From assembly GCA_940337035.1 (NCBI GenBank), contig CALNHX010005246.1, positions 1 to 64,000 of the forward strand: DNA of 64,000 bases. The letters are read 5' to 3'. The DNA is from Agriotes lineatus. Taxonomy: Eukaryota; Arthropoda; Insecta; Coleoptera; Elateridae. Under the pieces are notes generated by a model. It did no database searches. It worked only from the letters and a program-made list of their open reading frames with translations, and was not told where the DNA came from. Positions 44,590-53,963 of the stretch are shown here, in pieces (the first letter of the stretch is position 1; each line of letters begins with the position of its first letter). The position numbers and the translations under genes are program-made.

Positions 44590-45637
44590 TTTTTTTTTTT
44601 AATTTCCTATGGGTATCTACAATCTGCCCTTAGGCAATAAGTGGATGTTGTAACTTACAAAAAAATAAAATAAACTAATATAATGCACTAAATAAACTAA
44701 ATAAATAAATCGTAATTAAATAAATAAGTCGTAAATAAATAAGTAAGTAGATCACAAATAACTAAATAAATCAGTAAGTAAATAAAAAGTAAAGTAAATA
44801 AATAAATAACTAAATAAGTAGATAATAAATAAATAAATTAAACTAAATTAAATCGTGAAGTTGGTAACTTACATTAAAGTTCCAACGTTCTCCTAACTTA
44901 ATCAATGATTATTGGTATGAACATAGGATTCATATTAACACTGATTTATTATCGATTGCTTATGTCTAATGTGTGACAACGTTTTAGTCTGTATATTGTT
45001 TTGCTATTGTCTAATAAATTTATGGCTAGCGGATTTGGATGGCGCTCGAGTCGTAACATGTATTTAGCACTCGCGCACTTTGCTTCTTGTAGTACTGTGG
45101 GTATGTGTAGGTCACGATGTATGTTTTCATTGTTAACAAACCACGGTGCGTCTGTTATTGTCCTTAGGGTTTTTGACTGAAATCGTTGCAGTATTTCAAT
45201 GTTCGATTTACTCGCGGTGCCCCACAGTTCTATACCGTATGACCACACTGGTTTAAGTATCACCTTGTACACAGTTAGTTTAGATTCAAGTGAAAGTTTA
45301 GATTTGCGTCCTATCAGCCAATGAAGTTTGGAGAATTTGAGTCCTAGCTGCTTTCGTTTGCTAAAAATGTGTTTCTTCCAGGTAAGTTTTCTGTCGAGGT
45401 GCAGCCCCAGGTATTTCACATCATTAGCCTGTGGCAGTGGTCGTCCGTTCAGTGAGACGCCAGGACATGTTTCTGTTCGCAGTGTAAAAGTGACCTGTGT
45501 TGATTTAGTTTCATTGGCCTTGACACGCCAGGTCTTGAGCCAGTCTTCGATGTTATTCAATGCTGTTTGCAATTTTTCTGATGCATAAGCTGCTACATCG
45601 CTTGAAGCCAGTATTGCTGTGTCATTAGCAAATGTAG
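44590..45637 (-). mobile_element. 5'-truncated jockey-like retrotransposon
   Basis: It is flanked by a perfect 12-bp target duplication CTGATGTTACAT (44578-44589 and 45638-45649). Its 3' end, on the left in this orientation, is a poly(A) of about 12 bases, seen as T's from 44590. The 5' truncation falls inside the reverse transcriptase, so only the C-terminal third and the 3' untranslated region remain. The untranslated part includes an AAATAAATAAGT-type simple repeat at about 44655-44850. The structure is a textbook target-primed insertion. Confidence 0.9.
44949..45637 (-). pseudogene. jockey-type reverse transcriptase, C-terminal third
   Basis: The peptide begins ATFANDTAILASSDV: this is the FADD box, but its first Asp is Asn (FAND). 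It continues with WLKTWRVKANETKSTQVTF, GRPLPQANDVKYLGLHLD (the YLG block), LTVYKVILKPVWSYGIELWG and TDAPWFVNNENIHRDLHIPTV, all typical of jockey-clade elements in insects. It stays open for about 230 codons to a natural stop at 44949. The open frame extends upstream to 45737, but those residues are encoded by flanking DNA beyond the target duplication. Confidence 0.9.
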
Positions 45638-45649
45638 CTGATGTTACAT

Positions 45650-47032
45650 GCGAAATAAATAAATGTCTAACCTGGTGAACGACTTGCAGTTTCTCCAATA
45701 AACGAAAATATCCGTTATCTACTTGTTGGGCTACCAAGCACGTGAAGATGAGAAATTGCCCTATAAAGGGCGTTTAGCGGCGACTGATTACTTGGAGAAA
45801 GCAGCTGGATGACGAGTGTCTTCCACCAACACGTCATGCATAGAGTCGGAAAGGAATTGGGGTGTAGAATAGTCAAGAATTCATATAGTGGGCGGCAGAA
45901 CACAACTCTCAGTTACTCGTAATACGATGGGGAAGTAATTAACATATTCGGCACTAACCGATTTTTGGATAACACCCTAATTAACGATAACATCCCGTCA
46001 TGTATGATGACGACCCTCCCAAGTGTCAGGCTTTTCTCTTTATAATCTTAGCCACTCACCCCCAAAGCAGGCGCAGCTCCTATTTAGCGTGATGCTAAAG
46101 TGGCAGGAAATAAATCAACCACGCTAGTCGTAGAAATTTAATAGTTACGTTAATGCACACGCTCTTTGTTTAGATAATTCAAAGGCATCTCTGATTTATT
46201 TTCTTGAAGTAACAGTTTTGAATTATCGATTAATTTGCTTACTGAAAGCGGGGTGATACATACGGATGAAGTATTTTTCTTTACAAAACAGTTATATACA
46301 TTTTAGCTCTAAAATAATAATTGAGCGAATAATTTAACATTAAAGATTTAACATTGAAATCGCTATGCTGCGTCGTGCAAGTGACGACCTGGCATAACAA
46401 TGATTCATTTTACTTTCGAGATTATTTAGATCATGTCTCTTTAATTTGTTAGTGTTCATGTTATTTTCCTTGCTACAGGGTTGTAGTCCCGATTCTAAAA
46501 TTTTAAAAGAAATTCGTTTGCATTTGGTGGAGGCGCCAAGGATTGTTGTAATCTATAGATTTATGTATGATAATTGCAAGATTTGTTTAGTTTAACTCAA
46601 TAAAAATTTGAATTTTAATTTATTAAATTTGTCGTTACATCTTTGAAATCTAGCAGATGCTGTAATCGCCAGCTGGTGAGACGAATATTAAATATTTCTA
46701 CGAATATGTTTCTAGTTTCATAAAAATTTTGAAAATGGCAACATTTCTGGAATTACTATTGCAGCTAGTAATTATATAAACTGTTTTTAGTAATGATTAT
46801 ATTCTCTACACTGTGGCTAAGAATTGTAATTGTAATACCTCGCTAGAGCCTCTATTCTACATAATGTGATAAGGGAAATATTAACTCAAAGGTATTTCCT
46901 GTCGTAACGTTCACAAGATTGTTAATTTCACTCCATTTCCTGCTTTTAAACATAAACATGATTTATTACATACAGCCTACTGCTATAAGCGATACCGTAA
47001 TATGCGCATTTTAATAATTGTTTCTGATATAT
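45650..47032. other. non-coding DNA with one copy of the GGTGGAGGCGCC motif
   Basis: No gene recognised. GCATTTGGTGGAGGCGCCAA at 46520 repeats the motif clustered at 43.3-43.7 kb, again preceded by TTGCTACAG at about 46470-46478. Confidence 0.4.
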
Positions 47033-47946
47033 ACAGTGTGGTCCATTAAGTGTGCAACAAATGGGACATTTTTTTATTAGTTGTAAAACCGAAATTTAAA
47101 TACCGCCAAAAATTAGTGCATGTTTGATAACCATATCAGATGCCCTTAGAATGGCTTCAAGTCAAACAATATACAGGGCAGGACAAAAAATATGTAATTC
47201 GTTCAAGAATAAAGTTACCTTATTTAAAAAAATATAGCAAAATTTTATTGAGAAAAGTTGTTTAGAATCAAAAGTTGTGCTCAAATACAAAGTCACGGCC
47301 TCCTATTCGAATTTTGATTCTTTTTTTGTAAAATTTTGTATTATCCCCGTATGATACATATTTCTATTATTCTGATTTTATTAAGAGTTTTTCATATGTA
47401 AATTATTATTAGTAAAGCATTTGCCTTGTTAAAAAGAATATTTGCGAAATTCTAAAGTTCTGTTAAATATCGTTGCAACAAACATGAAGTGGACGCTTAC
47501 CTAAAAAAATATAAATCCAAGTAAATTTTACAAATACGCTTCAAGTTGCTAAAAGTTATTTAAAAGGGATGTGGTTGTGGCTACTTTAAATACATATAAA
47601 ATCAAAATAATAAAAATATGTATCATACGGGGGTAATACAAAATTTTTCAAAAAAGAATCAAAATTCGAATAGGAGGCCGTGACTTTGTATTTGAGCATA
47701 ACTTTTAATTCTAAACAACTTTTCTCAATAAAATTTTGCTATATTTTTTGAAATAAGGTAACTTTGTTCTTGAACGAATTTCATATTTTTTGTCCTGCCC
47801 TGTATATTGTTTGACTTGAAGCCATTCTAAGGGCATCTAATATGGTTATCAAACATGCACTAACTTTTGGCAATATTTAAATTTCGATTGTACAACTAAT
47901 AAAAAAATTTCCCATTTGTTGCACACTTAATGGACCACACTGTATA
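47033..47946. mobile_element. foldback element with about 370-bp inverted arms
   Basis: The ends read ATACAGTGTGGTCCATTAAG in both directions. The arms (about 47033-47400 and 47590-47946) are nearly identical inverted copies around a roughly 190-base centre. Within each arm a second terminus-like string, TATACAGGGCAGGACAAAAA, begins at 47171 and, inverted, ends near 47805. ATAT directly outside both ends may be a 4-bp target duplication but is too simple to be sure. There is no gene. Confidence 0.8.
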
Positions 47947-48111
47947 TGTATATTCTTAATAAAGTTTGGTTCAAGAAGGCGTTGTTGCCCATCCCTAGTT
48001 CATTTTACTTTTTTTAATAACAGTTTTTGAATATCATATAATATAAAAACAGCTGTATACTTAAATTAATATTAAGTAAAGTGAACACTTACTGAAGCTT
48101 AATCAGTAATA

Positions 48112-48607
48112 CTGCTCAACAAATAAACTGGACCACCCATAAAAGTCGTATTTGTTACATTACCTTACAAAATATATACATCAAAGTTTTTGTTTTATAG
48201 TATAATATTAAGCATATTTAATTTCACTATTTTCAAATATTAACCGACCCATTAACAAAATCCTATTAATAAAATTAAAAAATTATAAAAAGCTATATTT
48301 AACAAATATAATAAGAGGAAGAACAAAATAGGAAATTAATAGTTTTTCGAGTCTCCTTGAAACGTTTAAATTTTTTTTACAACGATTTGGCATACTTTGT
48401 ATGCAATGTGCTATCAACATTTGGGAAAAACTCAAATGATATTTTATTAATGGACTTAGTTTTATTTAAACCAAATTATGAAAAGAAATGCTTTTTATAG
48501 TGTCACAATCCTGAAAGTTTACCAAAAATGCCATGACTGTCTTTTTGGAAAATATTTTTAAAAATTGCACCAATATATGCAAATGGTCCAGTTCATTTGT
48601 TGAGCAG
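48112..48607. mobile_element. Tc1-type MITE
   Basis: It is flanked by TA (48110-48111 and 48608-48609). Inverted termini CTGCTCAACAAAT(A/G)AACTGG plus ACCA match over 24 bases with one difference. The first ten bases, CTGCTCAACA, are also those of the Tc1 element at 27728 (after one substitution), suggesting related transposases. The 496-base interior is AT-rich and non-coding; a 70-codon - strand frame overlapping its right end has no motif. Confidence 0.8.
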
Positions 48608-48609
48608 TA

Positions 48610-49739
48610 TATAATGACGTTTCCATACAACTTTGCTATCAATATGGTATTAACGCAATTTGCAAGATTTAAAAACAAAACCGTAGGTAATAACCAAATC
48701 TAAATTTAATCAGCTATACCATTGCATTCAGCAAACACGCGTGGACGTGTTTAAAATCCCAAAATAAGTTAAAACTGTTAGGTATACATGTGGTTGAAAA
48801 CGCTTGCTTAAGGAGAACTTCTTATTGTTAGTTACATCTCATAAGAAATATTTCGCATCATTGTTAAAAAAAAAAAATCAAGGTGCACTCGGCATACAAT
48901 CTTCTCGTCCCAAATACCTACTTATCTAGGCTCGTCCGTACATTAAATGCATATTTGCCAATTCCCAAAGGAAATATATCGAACAAGGCAAAATCAAAGT
49001 TATAGAGGGAAAACAGAATTCCAGAAAATAATAACAAGAACGACAACGTACGGTAAGGATTGAGAGGAACATAATTGAAACAGTAATTTAGACACAAACT
49101 ACTTCTATTTATTGCTACTAAGCCGTCATACTTAAACTTTAAATGATTATAACGCCTAAGTAAAGTGTGCTTGGCCGTATGTGTATATAATATTTATTAT
49201 TTATTTTGGGATGAGAATACGTCCACAAATTTTTATTCAACCGTGTGGTACCACCTTGTATAAATCACAGAAATACAGATAAACTAAGTAATTATACCAT
49301 GGTGTATTCTTTAGGATTTTACAAATAAGTGTCTCTCGTGTACGTGTACGCCTTGTTAGCCGGCACAATTTCTAACGCCACAGCTTTTTTCATCAATTAT
49401 TTTCCACTCTTTCCCTTTGTCCTCTTTCGTGGGCTTATCTGAAAAAGTACCAAACAAGATTGCCTTTGCGTCTTGTATAACTTTTAAAAATAGTAACTTG
49501 TAACTTAAAACACATAGAATTTTTAACTCGGAGATAAATTCGCCTATTTGGAGTATAACTGACCGAACCAAATAGACATAAAACTTAATTCACCTGTAAC
49601 TTATAACTTTTTTCATAGCTGTAACTATTTTTTACAAGCGTTAAAATTGTTTGTGAAACAACTGTACGTGTAAACTTGTAGCTACAAGTACCTGTAATTG
49701 TGAAATTGTGACTTTGTAGCTTGTAACTTTCGTGAAAGG
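48610..49739. other. non-coding DNA, nothing recognised
   Basis: AT-rich with no credible gene. A run of about ten A lies near 48867. The last 150 bases before 49740 show repeated CTTGTAACTTGT-like text of low complexity. Confidence 0.4.
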
Positions 49740-51840
49740 AGCCCCAGATGGGTAGGATCTACAATCGATAATCCCACACTGCGACAGCAGGCTGCCTCAA
49801 GGATTCTGGGGGAGGCAAGATCTCGGCCAACAAGAAAACGAAAAACAATAGACTAATACTAAGAATAGGAACGTACAACGTGCGATCAATAGCTACAGAA
49901 GAAAGATTAGAGGAATTGGAATATGAGTTGACACGAATCAGATGGGATGTAATTGGTATCTCAGAAACCAAACGAAGAGGAGAAAATATATGCAAGACAC
50001 AGAGAGGACATACACTCTTTTACAGAGGAAAACAAAATGAAAGTAATGGGGGAGTAGGACTAATAATACATAAAAATATAATGCCACTTATTACCAAGAT
50101 GAAATCCATAACAGATAAAGAGTTTTGTATGTTACCATGAAAATAAATAAGACCATCTCCATAAAGTTAATACAGTGCTATGCTCCTACTAGTAGCTACG
50201 AAGAAGATACTGAAGAGTTCTATGATGACCTAAAAAAGGCTGTACAGGAAAACAGAACGCAATACACATTCATACTATGCGACTTCAATGCTAAGATAGG
50301 TAGAAATACTGATGACTCAGAGGAGTTTGTACGGAATTACGGGTTAGGGGAAAGAAATAGAGGAGGAAAACGACTAGTAGAATTTCTGGAAGAAAAACAG
50401 TTATATTGCATGAATACATTCTTCATAAAGAAACGGAAACGAAAATGGATATAGGTAAGCCCAGATGGACACACTAGAAACGAAATAGATTACATATTAA
50501 CAAACAATAAGAATGTAGTAACAGATGTAGATACTGTGAATAGTTTTCATACCGGAAGTGACCATAGACTGGTTAGAGCTAAAATCTATATAAAGCGGAA
50601 ACTTGAAAGAAAAATAATAATAGAAACAAAAATAAAACAGAAACCAAATATGACAAAATTGAAGGAAAACGCCAAAAAATACAGGAAAACCATAAAACAG
50701 AAGTTGAATAGAGTAGAACTAAATGAAGATGAAGAAATAAATGACTCATATTAAAAAATAATAAAGGTAATAGAAGAATCATCTAAAGAGACAACTGGTA
50801 ATAAAACAAAAAAGAAAGATAAACTAAGAGAAGCAGCAAAGAAAATTCTGGAGAAAAGAAGACAACTCATAGCAGAAGATAAAAGACACACAGTAGATTA
50901 TACAGAGGTTAATAAAACAGCAAGGAGAATGGCAAAGGAAGATATCAGAAGATATAACGAGGAAATAGTTGAAAGGCAATTACAGGAAAGTGAAGGAATG
51001 AAAATTTCCCGCAGAGAAACAGCAATGAAAAAAGAAATAATAAAGCTGAAAGGAGAGGACGGAACATCCATAACAGATAGAGGTAAACTGCTGGTTGGAA
51101 CAAACGAATTCTATCAAAAGTTATACACATAGCAAATAAATGATGAACAAAACAATACAGAACTACAAAGTATGATTATAAACGTGAACTCAGAACATCT
51201 AGAGCCAATAGACCTGGAAGAAGTCAAAAATGCACTAAAGCAGACAAAAAATGGAAAAGCAGCAGGAGAGGATGGTATATGTCCAGAAATTCTGAAAGAA
51301 GCAGGAGACAGACTAAGTAGAGAGCTAGCAAGATTGTTTACCAAATGCATAGAAAAAAGAGAAATTTCGAAGGGGTGGGAAAACGTCATAGTGGTGCTAC
51401 TGCATAAGAAAGGCGACAATGAAAATCTAGAAAACAATCGACCAATTAGTTTGTTGCCACAAATTTATAAACTATTCTCAAGAATAACAATGAATAGATT
51501 AGAACACAAATTAGACTTCTACCAGCCAATGGAACAGGCAGGCTTTAGAAAGGGCTTTAGCACCATTGACCATTTACAGACAATAAGGACACTAATTGAA
51601 AAAGTGACTGAATACAACATCAATCTATGGCTATGTTTTATTGATTTCAAGAAAGCCTTTGACAGCATCTAAATGTTGGCAGTAATAAAATCATGGGGTA
51701 GACCCATGATGAGGTGGTCAGATGATCTCAAAAACGCGGCTGGACTGTGCTGGTACAGAGAGGCTCAAAACAGGAAAAAATGGAAAACTATGGGGAAGGC
51801 CTATATCCAAAACAGAATAGAGAACGGCTGATGAAGATGA
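49740..51840 (+). mobile_element. RTE-like non-LTR retrotransposon, internally deleted
   Basis: A single element with endonuclease, linker, first half of the reverse transcriptase and the very C-terminus, ending GAACGGCTGATGAAGATGAAGA. The middle of the reverse transcriptase is missing. Its 3' end abuts a - strand non-LTR fragment at about 51842. No poly(A) is seen; a TGA/GAA-rich 3' end is usual for RTE-type elements. No target duplication was found, as both sides are other repeats. Confidence 0.8.
49850..51831 (+). pseudogene. RTE-like endonuclease/reverse transcriptase polyprotein, broken
   Basis: Endonuclease: LRIGTYNVRSIATEE (the N of the active site), VIGISETKRRGE (catalytic Glu), GGVGLIIHKN, IQCYAPTS, LCDFNAKIGR (catalytic Asp-Phe-Asn) and HTGSDHRLV (catalytic Asp-His). 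A lysine-rich linker follows, then the reverse transcriptase opening KQTKNGKAAGEDGICPEILK, VVLLHKKGD, NNRPISLLP, GFRKGFSTIDHL and FIDFKKAFDSI with the first catalytic Asp. A deletion then joins it to GRPMMRWSDDLKNAAG and the terminal Ala-Gln-Asn-Arg ... stop at 51829-51831. One frameshift (about 50118) and four in-frame stops (50452, 50752, 51130, 51670) interrupt it; from 50125 to the end the frame is constant. Confidence 0.85.
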
Positions 51841-51841
51841 A

Positions 51842-52690
51842 GAAGAGGAATAAAACACTGCTGTCTGTCCAGTGCCATGGTCTTCCAGTTTTTTGTCAGT
51901 TTTCTTTAAATCCCCTCCTGCACTTGGTCATACCATCTGGTCTTAGGCCTGCCTCTTTTTCTGACTTTCAAGAAGTTGCTTTCCAGTATTTTTGGAGGAT
52001 TCTAGTTTATCCATTCTTATGAGATGGCCTAGCCATCCGAGCCTTTGGGATTTAACTATGATGTGCACATTTTCCAGGTGTTTTAATATTTCCTGGTTGG
52101 TTCTTCTTTTCCACATTCAGTTTTCGTTTCTGCCTCTTAGGATCTGTCCGATTATTTCTCTTTCCCATCTGCTTAATTTATTCTGGTCACTTTTGTTCAA
52201 GCACCATGTTTCACACGCGTATATTACACTAGGTCTTATTACTGTTTTGTATATTTTAAGCTTCCGCTTTTTTTAGCACTGAACTTAGGGCTCCTACGCA
52301 TTTGTTGCCGTTTGGGCGTTACTTCTTCAAAGTTAAATTCAGTACTATCTTCATTCTGAATTTTTAGGAAACCGGTCGTCTGTTCTTGTTATTTCCCACA
52401 TGCATGTATTTTGTTTTGTTGTCATTTATGCTGAACCCCATTATTCTTACAGATTTCTCGGGCTTTATAAAAACTTCTAGCATGCATTTTCTAGAGCTTG
52501 CCACTATTGTTACGTCATCAGCGAATGCTACACATCGGTGTTCCTTATTGTAAATGGTACCTTGTGTATTAGTTTCGCTCATCCTTATCATTTTCTCGAA
52601 AACAAAGTTGAACAGAAGTGAGGATAGCGGGTCACCTTGTCTTAATCCGTTGTTGATTGTTAAATTCTTCGGATATCCTAAACCTAAGAA
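51842..52690 (-). pseudogene. non-LTR reverse transcriptase fragment
   Basis: On the - strand from about 52690: GYPKNLTINNGLRQGDPLSS (the LRQGDPLS block), LFNFVFEKM, VAFADDVTIVASS (the intact FADD box) and GFSINDNKTKYMHV. After a frame break come LKIYKTVIRPSVIYACETW, SQRLGWLGHLIRMDK, KKRQA and a decayed C-terminus near 51845. This is the second half of a reverse transcriptase, from a different family than the adjacent RTE-like copy, because its C-terminal region differs. Both ends are cut by neighbours. Confidence 0.8.
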
Positions 52691-53230
52691 TTGTGCCTGC
52701 CTTCCCTTCATCGCTGAAGTAACTGACAAAAAAGTCTTAGATAAGAAAAACATCGACGTTTGCTATGATATAATAAAAAAGATTGAACAAGTGATCCCTT
52801 CCAACAAAGATTCTTTGCCCAGGCTAAAGACAGGTGTTTACCAGCTCCAATGTACTTGTGGCAAATCTTACATTGGACATATGGGAAGAAGTATCCAATG
52901 TAGAATAAAAGAGCACCAGATTCGGGAATCTCTATAAATTATTAAAAATCTGAACAATTTCAATCGAGAAGACGGTCACTGCCTAAGTAACACATGGAAA
53001 ATAGCTCTGCCAAATCAGTCTAACCATAAACAAGATTCACGTGAGCAACCAAGCAGAAATACGGCAAATCCCAATAACATACAAGATTTACATGATCAGG
53101 CAACCGTAATGACTACTCAGCAGATAACCAAAAGTAGAAGGCACCAACTTCAGTTTTTAGAAAATTTCTGAAGAAGTTGTCCGCATGAGCAGCAAAATGT
53201 CGTTTAAATCGACAATCACGGCATAACCTA
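52690..53230 (+). mobile_element. Penelope-like element 3' fragment
   Basis: It includes the C-terminal GIY-YIG endonuclease coding region and a short 3' untranslated stretch. At 53168-53174, overlapping the stop, is CTGAAGA, followed by a decayed GCAAAATG where GAAA would be expected: the position and shape of the hammerhead motif found in such elements. The upstream reverse transcriptase is missing; the fragment begins exactly where the - strand non-LTR fragment ends. Confidence 0.75.
52692..53171 (+). pseudogene. Penelope-type GIY-YIG endonuclease domain, truncated
   Basis: The peptide ACLPFIAEVTDKKVLDKK leads to GVYQLQCTCGKSYIGHMGRS and IQCRIKEHQIRES: the GIY (GVY) and YIG motifs, the Cys-x-Cys of the zinc-binding insert typical of Penelope-like proteins and the catalytic Arg are present. 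After an in-frame TAA at 52935-52937 the same frame resumes with NLNNFNREDGHCLSNTWK, a block that in relatives lies further downstream. The intervening segment, which carries the catalytic Glu, is therefore deleted. The final stop is TGA at 53169-53171. Residues upstream of 52692 in the same frame are antisense to the neighbouring element. Confidence 0.8.
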
Positions 53231-53963
53231 CCATCAAGTAGAACTTGTTAAAATATGCTTGAAAAACACTTTAACTGAATATTTATTTGACTCTTTACAA
53301 AAGAACCGATACATAACTAAACCCATACGAAAGCACTAAACACAACTATGACACAAAAAGCTAAAGAGGAATCTGTACCTCTGAAAGGCTTAGCTGTTCT
53401 ACCTTACAGTAAACGGTAAATTGATAAAATAGGATGTGTCCTAAAACGATGTTGAACATACATTTACTAATACCAAAGAGCATATAACGTGAAGATGTTC
53501 AACCTTATGCCAATAATCGTAAGTGTGTAATATGGGTTGCATAAGCAAATATTTCGTGAGAAAGTGCCAATAATTCGTTGAGACAAAGAACTCTTCTACT
53601 TATCCTTGTTTATTTAATCTTTGCTAATGGTGTCTTACCTGCTTTCAGAGAAAATATTTAACATTGTTGCAACATAGTGGCTTGCTCCTATGCGGCAGTG
53701 ACCTTGGAACCACAAGCTTCATTTTCAGAATTACTTAAATTATGATTTCAAACATGACATATACTGGTCAATTACAATTTTAATTTGGCGCTTAGGAATC
53801 AAAATGATTAGGACAGGAACGGTAAAAGATACTTACTCTTTTTTAAACTGAAATAACTCTTTTAAGTAATTTTTGCGCTAGTCAAATATATGAAATGTCA
53901 GCGTTTACATCGGCACTTAGAATGACACTAAAATAAAATTTTGCAGATTTTTAATGCTTCCTC
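53231..53963. other. non-coding DNA, nothing certain
   Basis: AT-rich. The string ATACCAAAGAGCATATAACG TGAAGA near 53472 has a look-alike near 59364 and an inverted one near 59675, hinting at a short dispersed repeat. No gene. Confidence 0.35.

Noticed and set aside
45328..45588. 86-codon + strand frame
   Set aside because: Antisense of the jockey reverse transcriptase.
45638..45737. N-terminal 33 residues of the jockey open frame
   Set aside because: They lie beyond the 12-bp target duplication and are encoded by flanking host DNA.
52554..52691. N-terminal part of the open frame leading into GIY-YIG
   Set aside because: Antisense to the - strand reverse transcriptase fragment; the Penelope sequence begins only at about 52692.
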